A stretch of DNA of 64,000 nucleotides from Enterococcus wangshanyuanii (GTDB lineage Bacteria > Bacillota > Bacilli > Lactobacillales > Enterococcaceae): contig NZ_CP021876.1 in NCBI RefSeq assembly GCF_002197645.1, forward strand, positions 142,455 to 206,454, written 5' to 3'. A model generated the notes under the pieces. The model did no database searches. It was not told the DNA's origin and saw only the letters and a program-made list of their open reading frames with translations. Both the position numbers and the translations under genes were made by a program. Positions 54,150 to 62,480 of this stretch are shown here, in pieces; within the stretch, counting starts at the first letter, position 1; each line of letters opens with the position of its first letter.

Positions 54150-54507
54150 TCGTCCGCACCCACTTCCTGATCAAGCAGCTGCTTTCTTTCCAATACAGTT
54201 GATCTTCTTGGTCCATAAGGTTCTTCTTCTCTGCCAAAAGTTCTTCTGATCGTTCCTCGACTTGCAAGCGTTGTTTTTGTTGTAGTGAGCGTGCTTCAGC
54301 TTCTAACTCAACAAAGTAATGTTGCTTTTCTGCTCCTTGATTCGCTTCCATCAATTCCTGGTAAAAGCGCTGTTCCAAGTTTTGGATCTCACCATAGTCA
54401 TATTCAGCTTCAGCCAGCTTTCTCAGTTCTCTTTGATTGCTTTCTTGTTCTAAATCCAGTTGTGTGAGTTCCAGCTGGATCATCGCTTCTCTATCTACCT
54501 GTTTCAT
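54140..54507 (-). CDS. LXG-associated coiled-coil protein (DUF3958-like), frameshifted near the end
   Basis: A helical protein of about 122 residues (MKQVDREAMIQLELTQLDLE) of the small coiled-coil group encoded before LXG toxins, which act as targeting partners for secretion. The frame is lost at the GG pair 54190-54191; with a third G it ends WERKQLLDQEVGADEWE and overlaps the LXG start by ten bases. Unrepaired, the frame runs to 54067 with an unlikely Cys-rich tail. Confidence 0.75.
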
Positions 54508-54799
54508 TTGAACGTCACTCCATTAAAAAGGTTCGTCATACTGGCATTTATCTTTTGATCGATTGCCGCAAACTCTTTGGCCACGGAATGAATATTATTT
54601 CCATCACGAGCAATTGCATTTGATAACCGTTGCCCTCTACTATGTACGCTTGTTAAGCTATTCTTTGCGTTCGTGTTGCCACTGACAGACGTGCGCTCTG
54701 CCAACGACGTTACCGCATTGACCGAAGACAATCCGCTTGCTGCTTTACTCATTTGTGCTGATACACCACCAGCGATCGATAAACTACTATTATCCCCAT
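54504..54799 (-). CDS. LXG-associated WXG100-like small protein (TIGR04197-like)
   Basis: A protein of about 98 residues (SSLSIAGGVSAQMSKAASGL) with helical, Ser/Ala-rich sequence and the end MTNLFNGVTF typical of the first gene in LXG operons. AAAGGAG lies before ATG 54799, but that ATG joins the main frame only if the G4 run 54794-54797 had a fifth G. Otherwise the start would be GTG 54827, which lacks a ribosome site. It overlaps the next gene by four bases. It is thought to help load the toxin on the secretion machine. Confidence 0.7.
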
Positions 54800-54927
54800 A
54801 ATTTTCTCCTTTTTGTCTAGTTTCCACTAGTTTAACACAAAAAGAGGAGTATTTTTTCCATTAATAACAGGATTACATTTCAAATATAGAAAAAATCTGT
54901 CTAATTTCTCGAATAAAGAATCAGACA

Positions 54928-54955
54928 GATTAATGATGTGGCGGAAAGATCCGCT
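54928..54955. repeat. 28-bp 3' element, copy 2
   Basis: Matches 26561-26588 at 26 of 28 positions. It lies 41 bases beyond the stop of the gene at 54996, and a further hairpin AATCTGTCT/AGACAGATT (about 54894-54930) abuts it, so the same 3' layout occurs twice. Confidence 0.6.
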
Positions 54956-54995
54956 GAATTTAGTTTAACTCATTCATCATGAATCAACAACTCTA

Positions 54996-55325
54996 TTACA
55001 AAACTAAAGAGCTACCTACGACCCTACATCCATAAATTGGCTCTAGCTTGTCTCCAAATTTGTATAGATTTAAAGATTTGTTCAACATAAAGGTGGTCAG
55101 TAGTTGATTCGCTTCAATGGTGATACTTTCTGCAGCATATAGAACCAATTTGTTTTGCTCTTTTTCTATTCGACCAACGCCGAATAACTGATCATTCAAT
55201 TCAATTTTGAAATCATACATCACATTGTTTGCATATCTACTGACAGAATGGTCAAAATATCTGTTGCTCTCACCAAATCCCCCTTTTCCTTTTTGTCTAT
55301 GAATGAAATGCATTTCATATACCAT
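54996..55325 (-). CDS. Orphan protein upstream of the LXG operon
   Basis: A 109-residue protein (MVYEMHFIHRQKGKGGFGES) of beta-rich predicted structure. No clear ribosome site; ATG 55325 or 55313 is possible. Its own 3' element (54928-54955) separates it from the LXG operon. Unknown family. Confidence 0.5.
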   Translation of the reverse strand: MVYEMHFIHRQKGKGGFGESNRYFDHSVSRYANNVMYDFKIELNDQLFGVGRIEKEQNKLVLYAAESITIEANQLLTTFMLNKSLNLYKFGDKLEPIYGCRVVGSSLVL

Positions 55326-55340
55326 TCGTTCTATAATTGT

Positions 55341-55453
55341 GCTATAATAAGAATGAAAAGAGAGATATGCTCTAACATATCTCTCTAATGTAGAACCGTT
55401 TAAGACGGTAGCAGAATTTAATTAGTTATAAAAATAACCGTTATCCGGCCAAA
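55341..55453 (+). ncRNA. Antitoxin RNA of a holin-like type I toxin locus, 5' part
   Basis: An extended -10 box TGCTATAAT (55341-55349) is followed by a hairpin AGAGAGATATG (55359-55369) / CATATCTCTCT (55376-55386), a second one (ACCGTTTAAGACGGT) and the left arm of a terminator (AAAATAACCGT at 55431-55441). This is the order seen in the antitoxin RNAs of enterococcal holin-like toxins. The right arm (ACGGTTATTTTTTT) now lies at about 57165-57178, beyond the inserted IS element. Confidence 0.65.
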
Positions 55454-55532
55454 TGAACCACTCCCTGTCAAGTAGACAGTGGAAATAAAAAAATATCACA
55501 TTTACTTCTAGTTAAATTTGACTAGAAGTTTT

Positions 55533-56530
55533 TTATATAGCTAATTCTCTATATTCTGCTGGAGTTAAGCCATCGAATTTAGGAACATACCTTTTGTTCA
55601 TGTAGAAATTAATATACGTATCAATTCCAGCTTTTAATTGATTAAATGAATCAAAATTTTTATGATAATAATATTCTGACTTTAAAGTTCCCAAAAAGAT
55701 TCAATTGGTTGATTGTCTAAGCATTTTCCAGGTCGTGACATACTTGTTTGAAAACCATAACGATCCTTCATATTGCTATATTCTCTTGAGGTATATTGAT
55801 ACCCTCTGTCGGTGTGGATAGTTAATTGATTATTTGAATTACCTTTTAGTCCCTGTTTTAAAGTACTCATTACCAATTCATTATCATTTCTCTTACTGAT
55901 AACGTAAGAAACAACACTCATATCATATGTATCGATAATTGCACTCAAATAAGCCTTCTCATGATTGCCATAAAATAGATAACTAACGTCTGTAAACCAT
56001 TTTCGTTCGGTTTTGACGCCATGAAAATTACGATTAATTAGATTTTTCAGCAGTATGAACTGGAGTATTCTTAACCCAATTAGGGCGTTTTCTTCTAATT
56101 TCAGGAGTTAGTGACATGTTCCTCATCAGTCTACGTATAGCTTTTATATTTATATTCCAATTAAGCTCACGTTTAAGAGCGTAGTGCATGCGAACAACAC
56201 CAAATATTCTATCAGATTCTAAAAATATTCTCTTTATCTCTTTGCAATTTTTTCTGTTGTTAGTTCGAGGGCAGAAGGTTCGTTTTTTAGCCATTTATAA
56301 TATCCACTACGGCTAACGCCAATAACTTTACAAAGCTTGGCAATACTGTGTCCTTGTTCTTTATGCAGTTCATAGACAACAACGTAACAATTTTCCTTCC
56401 TTGATAAAGAAAACGGTCGTCTTTCTTTACCTGTGCCTTGTAACTTTTTTACAATAGCATTTTCAACCTCCAAATAATCATTCCTTGCTCGCAATTGCTT
56501 ATTCTCTAAGCGTAAACGATCTAACTCGTT
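55533..56530 (-). pseudogene. IS3-family transposase orfB, frameshifted
   Basis: Pieces in three frames form one integrase-fold transposase of about 330 residues: RARNDYLEVENAIVKKLQGT, VSRSGYYKWLKNEPSALE, FGVVRMHYALKRELNW, then KWFTDVSYLFYGN (first Asp), TIHTDRGYQYTS (second Asp) and QPIESFWG (Glu). All DDE residues are present. Breaks: a missing G at 56240, two missing A at 56043-56047 and a missing G in the run 55690-55692. Confidence 0.85.
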
Positions 56531-57093
56531 AATTCTTCATTCTTTTCTTTATTTTTCCCACGACGATCACGTAGACCATCAAATCCTAGACGATTATATT
56601 TTTGTATCCATGAGTATATTTGTTGATAGGAGACATCATACCGTTTAACTGCTGCTTGGTAGTCATTATCTAATGATAACACGTACTGAACAATTTCAAT
56701 TCTTTGAGTATATGTTGTTTTAGTTTGCTTAGACATTGTGGAAAGACCAGCTCTTTTCTGTTTGAATTGTTTTCCACTAGTATAGCTGCTAACCCAAGAT
56801 CTAAGAACCCCTGTATCAGTAATTCTATATTTTCTTAGTACCTCTATTTGATTCAAACCTTTATACAAGAAATCCTCAACAGCTGCCAATTTAACTTCAC
56901 GTGAGTATTTTAAACTTCTACTGTAAGCATTTAACCCTTCTACTCCCCATGAATTGTATTTCCTAATCCAATCGTTTATTGTTGATTTTGAGATATTATA
57001 TTTTTTACTAGCAGAACTTGAAGTTTCTTTTTTCTCTTTGATTTCACGAACGATTTCTATTTTTTTATCATTTGGCACTCTTTTTCTATACAA
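56521..57093 (-). CDS. IS3-family orfA (DNA-binding subunit)
   Basis: A 190-residue protein with three helix-turn-helix segments (ASKKYNISKSTINDWIRKYN, QIEVLRKYRITDTGVLRSWV, AAVKRYDVSYQQIYSWIQKY). It starts at ATG 57093. orfB overlaps its end in the -1 frame, as needed for programmed frameshift production of the full transposase. The A-rich stretch near the end can be the slippery site. Confidence 0.85.
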   Translation of the reverse strand: MYRKRVPNDKKIEIVREIKEKKETSSSASKKYNISKSTINDWIRKYNSWGVEGLNAYSRSLKYSREVKLAAVEDFLYKGLNQIEVLRKYRITDTGVLRSWVSSYTSGKQFKQKRAGLSTMSKQTKTTYTQRIEIVQYVLSLDNDYQAAVKRYDVSYQQIYSWIQKYNRLGFDGLRDRRGKNKEKNEELTS

Positions 57094-57186
57094 AAAAACA
57101 CTCCCCTTGTCACTAGTTTTGTTTTTCTAGTGTCTACTCTATGGGGAGTGTATCAAAAGATAAGACGGTTATTTTTTTTGTCGTTT

Positions 57187-57312
57187 TTAAGCATGGTCCA
57201 CAATCAATTTAATCAAAGCAATGGTAAACATACCAAACTTAGAATCAATTGTATTGTTTCTAATGCGGACAAAAGGCTTTCTCCTTTCATAGATTTCAGT
57301 ACTTACTTTCAT
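57187..57312 (-). pseudogene. Holin-like type I toxin peptide, frameshifted
   Basis: ATG 57312 gives MKVSTEIYERR; the core starts at TTG 57272, behind AAAGGAG, with SALETIQLIL and, one frame over, FGMFTIALIKLIVDHA. This matches the enterococcal holin-like toxin pattern (IYERRGLLS-AEAL-LMISFG). The frame is restored by one more base in the A3 run 57235-57237 (plus strand). A single membrane helix forms the toxic peptide. The terminator shared with its antisense RNA has been split by the IS element. Confidence 0.7.
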
Positions 57313-57511
57313 AAGCACCACCACCCTCCGGAAGTAGCCACCGTCATAACTTTTCTACATTGATTAGTATATACACTTGATATTTTTCTTTTTACTTTTT
57401 TCTAAAGACTAATCAATTTCTTTTGGAGAATCTATCTCCAATTTCTAACATAAGGTTTCCTGCTATTGTATTTTACTTTGGTTCAATTCTGTCGGCTATT
57501 GTTTTTTCGTT

Positions 57512-57871
57512 TTAGTTCAGCTGCCGACCATACTTTATCAACCACTTCTTTTTTTCTGTAATTGTTAGTATTAGCATAATAAATTGAAGAACCAATAAAG
57601 CAATGAGAATACCAATACATACATTAATTATTATCATAAGCAACTTCCTTTCTAATCCTTTTTGGGAATCATTCAATTCGTTTAGAAAAATATCTGTTTT
57701 TGAAATAATCCAAACGATCACTACTGACCTCATTACATATGAATGTAATTCATGCTCCATTTCATTGTATAAATCTTTTAAGCTGCTGTTGACTGCTTCA
57801 ACATCGCCCTTGTCTTCAGCATTTCTAAAGTCACTTATAATTTCAGGAATGTTTACAAAATTCACATCCAT
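57512..57871 (-). CDS. Small membrane protein of unknown function
   Basis: A 119-residue protein with an acidic helical N-terminus (MDVNFVNIPEIISDFRNAED) and two membrane helices in the second half (residues about 45-60 and 80-105). GAAGTG precedes ATG. It is separ ated from the upstream gene by a single stop codon. Unknown family; last gene of a minus-strand run. Confidence 0.6.
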   Translation of the reverse strand: MDVNFVNIPEIISDFRNAEDKGDVEAVNSSLKDLYNEMEHELHSYVMRSVVIVWIISKTDIFLNELNDSQKGLERKLLMIIINVCIGILIALLVLQFIMLILTITEKKKWLIKYGRQLN

Positions 57872-58533
57872 TTATATCACTTCTTTCTGATCCTTTTTGA
57901 TACTTTTCTCTTTTTCAATTAATTCAGCAATTTTTTCTAGTTCATAAATATAACTAGGTTCTTGAAAATTAAATGATATGTTAAACAAGGTTCCTCTTAT
58001 AGTACTTAGGCTTTTAAAAGCAAAATCAAATAAATACAGAACATCTGATAAATAAATTGGATTTGACTGTATCAAATTTTCTCGACTTTCCTCATTTGAT
58101 ATACGTTTATCTAAATGTGCAAATCTCTGTTTCGAATTTTTTTTTAAATGTGATATCGGTTTTTCTAAACTATCCAATTCTTCTTCCATTTGAACAAGTT
58201 CAGACTTTAATTTCTCATATGTTGTGTGTTGATTATAGCCAGTCTTTTTGTAGTAATCTTCCGTAAATAATCATTTGAAATCCTGATAATCTTAGGTACT
58301 GAATGAGAATCTTTATTATCATACAATTTGGAAGCTGTAATAGAACATCTCCAACCATAACGTTTTGTGTATAAGCAAAATAATCTCCATATTCACTAAG
58401 AGCATTATTTTTTTTTTTGTTACTTCAGACACAGCTAATATCGCTGGCGTAGGTTTTTTTTTGTTCCTAATATTTGTTTAAATATCCATTTAATACTTCT
58501 TTCTAGCTTTTCTAGTTGATTTTTTTGATTCAT
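57872..58533 (-). pseudogene. Charged coiled-coil protein, four apparent frameshifts
   Basis: ATG 58533 follows AGGAAG. The protein begins MNQKNQLEKLERSIKWIFKQ and can be followed through four breaks to the open frame 57872-58189 (ISHLKKNSKQRFAHLDKRIS). Restoring one A in each of the runs at 58452-58460 and 58409-58419, near 58376 and near 58253 gives about 221 residues, including the sensible joins YTQKRYGWRCSITASKLYDN and NDYLRKDYYKKTGYN. No known family; the long central coiled coil suggests a scaffolding role. Confidence 0.6.
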
Positions 58534-58703
58534 AATTTTCACTTCCTCATTTTTAGATCTTTTTGAGAATTACGAAAAAATCACTTGAACGTAAAATTCA
58601 CGAATTTATGTTTACATACCATCTAATAGATTCAAACTTCAGTATGTTGTGTGATTTTAGTATTTCTCTGTAAAATGGTCCTTTAAAATTCATATTACTC
58701 ACT

Positions 58704-58925
58704 TCACTTGGAACTTTGGCAACACCACTTTTTTTCCTTTATCATCAATGAAGTCTTGATCAATATTTGGCCATAGAAAATCTTCCAACTTGCAACATTT
58801 GGATTCCTTCTCTAGCACTTCAGAATCTGTATAACTATCCTTTAAGTTTACTAGTCCTTTTTCTGTCACATCACCATAAAAAGTTAACCCTGGTATATTC
58901 TTCTTTTGAAATCTTTAAACTCCAT
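58704..58925 (-). pseudogene. Small orphan protein, frameshifted
   Basis: MEFKDFK then, with one more A in the T4 run 58904-58907 (plus strand), KKNIPGLTFYGDVTEKGLVN to PKFQVK; about 74 residues. AGAAGG precedes the start, next to a copy of the second junction motif AAAAAGGATCAG. A further 31-codon frame (58598-58693, MNFKGPFYREILKSHNILKF) follows it directly and is uncertain. Confidence 0.5.
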
Positions 58926-59119
58926 TTATTCGCCTTCTTTCTGATCCTTTTTGACGTATAGTTCGCTATTATGAGTTTGGCCATTGTCCTGGCATCAACG
59001 ATCGTTCGTTTCTAGTTGTTGTTTACCTGGTAGATCTCGCACTGCAGCTGGCAGAAATCAACTACTTTTACGAACGATCTTTTTAAGACTTTTAGTGATC
59101 TTTCTACATAAGTTGCCAT

Positions 59120-59254
59120 TCATTTATTATTTTCTTTAAAAAAACCAGCCAGTTCTTGGTTTTTACGTTCTATAGTTGAGCTTCAATCGTTTTATTTTTG
59201 AGCAACCCATAAAAGATAGGCTGCTTCTTCTTCTGTCATTTCGATACTGATCAA
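59120..59254 (-). pseudogene. Small acidic protein, frameshifted
   Basis: TTG 59254 follows GAAGGTAAGAG. The frame ISIEMTEEEAAYLLWVAQK is lost in an A5 run, and with two restored bases continues NKTIEAQL then ERKNQELAGFFKENNK. Its stop couples to another possible small gene (59012-59119, MATYVERSLKVLKRSF, 35 residues). Both are of unknown function. Confidence 0.45.
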
Positions 59255-59270
59255 TTCTCTTACCTTCTTT

Positions 59271-59491
59271 CTAATCCTTTTGAGAATATCCTCATTTACT
59301 TTTGCGTATTCAAATAATTCAATTATTTTTCCAAGAGGAACATTGTTCAGATCATAATCGCCTTTTCTTATCTTACTTATCGTACTTTTGACACGCTAGT
59401 ATCTTCACCTATCCTATATCCAGTGATAAGTAGTTACCTTTTGAGTCTTTCTTGCTTATTAACAGCTTGATTAAATCAAATCTATACTCAT
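59271..59491 (-). pseudogene. Small Xre-like regulator, frameshifted
   Basis: ATG 59491 follows a strong GGAGG. With three or four restored bases the product is about 75 residues: FDLIKLLISKKDSKGNYLSL, then VSKSTISKIRKGDYDLNN and PLGKIIELFEYAKVNEDIL. SKSTISKIRKG is the recognition-helix region of this small enterococcal regulator group. The repaired stop lies inside a second-type junction motif (AAAAAGGATTAG). It could control the promoter palindrome CTACTAAGT/ACTTAGTAG at 59511-59546. Confidence 0.6.
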
Positions 59492-59507
59492 AGTTACCTC
59501 CAAAGAC

Positions 59508-59616
59508 TTGCTACTAAGTCTGTTTTTTGTATAATATACTTAGTAGAAGTTTTAGCTAGTCAGGCTATTTTGTTACAGAGGTTTGTTCTGTATCAGCAGA
59601 GTAAACCTCTTTTTGT
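59508..59616 (+). ncRNA. Candidate small RNA with own promoter and terminator
   Basis: TTGCTA (59508-59513), a 16-base spacer and TATAAT (59530-59535) lie inside the inverted repeat CTACTAAGT (59511-59519) / ACTTAGTAG (59538-59546). About 35 bases downstream a terminator AGAGGTTT...AAACCTCTTTTTG (about 59577-59616) ends the RNA, giving some 70-75 nt. It would run antisense to the 3' end of the gene at 59573-59804. Confidence 0.45.
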
Positions 59617-59804
59617 TCTTGTTGAAATAGTCAATTTCTGAGAAGGTAGCTTCGCGACACTCAATTTGAAGTTGAGTATTTGTCACATAAGATTCATTAA
59701 ATTTTCTAAATAAATAGATTTGATTTTGTAGAAGATCCCTTCTTTATCAACTATTTTAAAAATTCCAAAATTCACACCTGCATAGTAATTGTTTATCTTT
59801 TCAT
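59573..59804 (-). pseudogene. Small orphan protein, frameshifted
   Basis: ATG 59804 follows GAAAGGAAG. With one restored A the product starts KKINNYYAGVNFGIFKIVDK, and after a second break continues NESYVTNTQLQIECREATFS to LLIQNKPL; about 78 residues. It is directly behind the palindromic promoter at 59834-59862. Unknown family. Confidence 0.5.
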
Positions 59805-59833
59805 AAAATTACACTTCCTTTCTTTATATACTT

Positions 59834-59874
59834 ATTATATAGTATATTTATATATACGTCAATATAAATATACT
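59834..59874 (-). promoter_or_regulatory. Promoter inside a palindrome
   Basis: Minus-strand TTGACG (plus 59857-59862), 17 bases, TATAAT (plus 59834-59839). The arms AGTATATTTATAT (59841-59853) and ATATAAATATACT (59862-59874) pair perfectly. The geometry equals that of the operators at 31141 and 32674, but the arm sequence differs. Confidence 0.7.
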
Positions 59875-59982
59875 GGTTTGGGGATATTTTTTACAAAAAA
59901 AGAAGTGCCCTAGACACCTCTTTTACTGATCCTTTTTAGGAGAAAATGATATTGTCTGTCTTTCCCCATTTTTTTCGAAAAA

Positions 59983-60144
59983 TTATGTACCCCCTTCAAA
60001 ATCCCCGTTTGATTCTATTACATTGCTTTCATCAATACCTAATTCATTACAACGATCTGCAAAGATTAGTTTTGCTGTTTCTTTATTTGGTAATACTGTT
60101 TTAGAAACTCCTTGATTTGTTTCTAGTACTATTTCATATTTCAT
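59983..60144 (-). CDS. 53-residue orphan protein
   Basis: ATG 60144 follows AAAAGGAG and a motif of the type AAAAAAGATTG. The product (MKYEIVLETNQGVSKTVLPN) is slightly acidic, beta then helix, and resembles small plasmid accessory proteins without a known role. Intact. Confidence 0.6.
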   Translation of the reverse strand: MKYEIVLETNQGVSKTVLPNKETAKLIFADRCNELGIDESNVIESNGDFEGGT

Positions 60145-60260
60145 AATACTCTCCTTTTACAATCTTTTTTAGGAATATAGCCAATTCATTACATATAGAA
60201 CGTATTTTATTGTACATATCTCTCAAATCGTTATTGACTTTTTCAACATAGATTTAATCT

Positions 60261-61275
60261 TTAATTGTTGACCGCTTCTTTAACAAATTCAATCGTCTCA
60301 TCTAAACAATTTTTTTGCTTCTGAGGTTGTGTAATCAAATTGATAATCATGCGTTATTGTTTTTTCAACATCCTTGTAAAAAAGTGATTTTACAGGAACT
60401 GATAGTTCTTTTAGTCTATTTGCAAAAGTAATCCCTTGATCTTGGAAAGAATATGAATTGCCATCAGAAATATAGGTTGGTGGAAAATCGTTGGTAAGTT
60501 TATCTACTAATGATGCCTGCTTCAGCTCTGAGCTATCTTTCCAGTCCTTTGTTCCTAGTAAAGACCATGCAACCGTGTTAACAAAGAACTTCATGACCCA
60601 TTCATCAGATGATTGCTGCTTAATCTCTTCTAAATCTACGGGACCACAATAAGAGATAAATCCACTTATATTATCTTCTGGAATCACTTTTTTCATCCCC
60701 ATGCTCTTTGCATACTTTGAATTGGTCTGAATGGATAAAAATTGTCCTGCAATTTGAGAACCTGCTGAGTCACCTCCGAAAATGATTTTATTAAAAATTC
60801 AACATTGGGTACTGCTTTGTCATTTTTTTTTATCGAATTATAGGCAGCCTCGACTTGTTTCACTTGGCCTGGGTAATTTAAGCTTGGAGCCCACTCATAA
60901 TTCAATGAAACTACTGCTACTTGGGCACGATCAGCTAAGTATGTCGCATATTCTTTTACACCTTCTTTGTCACCACCAACATATCCACCCATGTACCCAA
61001 AAACAATTGGAACTGATTTGTGAATTTCTTTTTGGATAATATAAATCAAATGTACTTTTTTTATATTCTGATTGGTAAACAAGGCTTTTTTAACTGTGAT
61101 ATTAGTATTACTTTTTTCATAGGATACTTTATCCGTAATTTTCACGTCTCCATTAAACACATACCCAATCAAAAAGGCACCCGGACGCGGCGACACTTGA
61201 AAGCGATTAATATAATCACTCCAAAGATTACTAAGAAGCCCATTAACCATAAAAAAACTGTTTTATTTTTCCCAT
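60261..61275 (-). pseudogene. Membrane-anchored alpha/beta hydrolase (esterase-like), frameshifted
   Basis: ATG 61275 follows AGAGGTAGC. The N-terminus is a signal anchor (TVFLWLMGFLVIFGVIILI). The core has an HGG-like oxyanion segment (FGYMGGYVGGDKEGVKEYA), VVSLNYEWAP and, one frame over, the nucleophile elbow FGGDSAGSQIAGQF. Then ISYCGPVDLEEI and YTHDYQFDY-like sequence (here ITHDYQFDYT) follow with the catalytic His. Breaks lie in the first 60 bases, near 60788-60795 and near the end at 60309-60315. It is about 335 residues after repair. It probably hydrolyses esters at the cell surface; the substrate is unknown. Confidence 0.7.
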
Positions 61276-61762
61276 AAAGCTACCTCTTTTTCCTTAGAAT
61301 AGTTCATGACACATTTATTCACTGAGCTCAATTCAATTTAATATTCAACATTATACAATCATGAACCTTTAGTTATTGATCACTATTTGTAATTGTATTC
61401 AGTATATCTCTCATAACAATAACTAACTTCAACCCATTTTAAAATTGACAATGTTATTTCGTTCATTTAACATTACATGTAAAGGAACAAGCTTTTATAC
61501 TAAAAACGAGCGTTTTCGATAATTTATCTACTCACTGATTTAATAAACATAAAATACTGATATTGCTGGAAGTTGTCTTAGTTTTGGGGCAGCTTTTTTA
61601 TTTTGTCAAAAACGCCGTTTTTGACAATCCTCAGAGCGCTCATTCAAGATAGTACCTCAGTTTAAAAATTGAAACGGCCTTAGAATCTCTCTGTCATTAA
61701 CGTAGATTTATGATAAATAGAATTTGACATAAGTTTTGGTAATATTTTGACCTGTTTACTGT
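61276..61762. other. Intergenic region with a perfect palindrome
   Basis: No gene. TTGTCAAAAAC (61603-61613) and GTTTTTGACAA (61617-61627) pair around GCC, a possible terminator or operator. The rest is A+T-rich. Confidence 0.5.
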
Positions 61763-62365
61763 TTATAAGTCTTCAGTATTATATTCTGTGTATCCTTCGT
61801 AGTAATAACTAACATCGATACCTTTCATATATGTTTCACGATCGTTTACTAAAGAAGTTAAGGCATGCTTGATTAAATGAGAAATTTCCAAATCATTAAT
61901 TGGACTACGTTCCATTGCAGAAAGATAGTCTTCTTTATTAATCAGATTCCAATCAATTACTTTGCTGAGTTCTTGTTTAAGAATCAGATCCAGCCATATT
62001 CTTGTACTACGACCATTTCCCTCACGGAATGGATGTGCAATATTCATCTCAACGTACTTTGCTACAATTTCATCAATATTAGATTGTGGCATTTGATCAA
62101 TATGATCTAAAGAAACCTTTAAGTACATCACCGGCGCAAATCGAAAGTTTCCTTTAGCAATATTCACCGTTCTAATTTCACCGGCGAAGTCATAAATATC
62201 TGAAAAAAGGTATCGATGAATATCAGCTAGCCCTTTGAATGTTCCCACTTCTAGTTTATCAATATCACCACTATCGTATAATTTCTTTGCATTCGATTTA
62301 CTGATCTTTTCTTCTACTCTTGCCAATTCAACTTGATTTGTAATGCCTAATTTATTTGTTAACAT
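61763..62365 (-). CDS. Fic-domain AMP-transferase-like protein
   Basis: A 200-residue Fic protein with the complete active-site motif [12 protein letters not shown] (residues 111-122: His111, Asn117, Arg119 and Arg122) and the upstream beta-flap region [17 protein letters not shown]. It should transfer AMP (or another nucleotide part) to a target protein. I see no obvious inhibitory helix motif or separate antitoxin gene beside it. ATG 62365 follows GGAGGGG; the ATG at 62404 has no site. It could be a plasmid-stabilising toxin or a regulatory enzyme. Confidence 0.85.
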   Translation of the reverse strand: MLTNKLGITNQVELARVEEKISKSNAKKLYDSGDIDKLEVGTFKGLADIHRYLFSDIYDFAGEIRTVNIAKGNFRFAPVMYLKVSLDHIDQMPQSNIDEIVAKYVEMNIAHPFREGNGRSTRIWLDLILKQELSKVIDWNLINKEDYLSAMERSPINDLEISHLIKHALTSLVNDRETYMKGIDVSYYYEGYTEYNTEDL

Positions 62366-62480
62366 TTTTCCCCTCCGGTTCTGTTTTCTTTTATCTAATA
62401 GCAACCTTAATCGACTAATTTCTGTTGTTTCACTTAAAAAAAAGACGTGTTTCTTCTATTATATAGTAAATTATCTACGC

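Larger units (their letters stand above)
55454..57155 (-). mobile_element. IS3-family insertion sequence (IS150 group)
   Basis: The ends are TGAACCACTCCC...AGTAGACAGTGGAAA (from 55454) and, on the other strand, TGATACACTCCC...AGTAGACACTAGAAA (from 57155), an imperfect repeat of about 38 bases. The flanks are AAA on both sides (55451-55453, 57156-57158), in line with a 3-bp duplication. It carries orfA and a three-times-broken orfB. It sits in the loop of the shared hairpin of the toxin-antitoxin locus. Confidence 0.85.
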
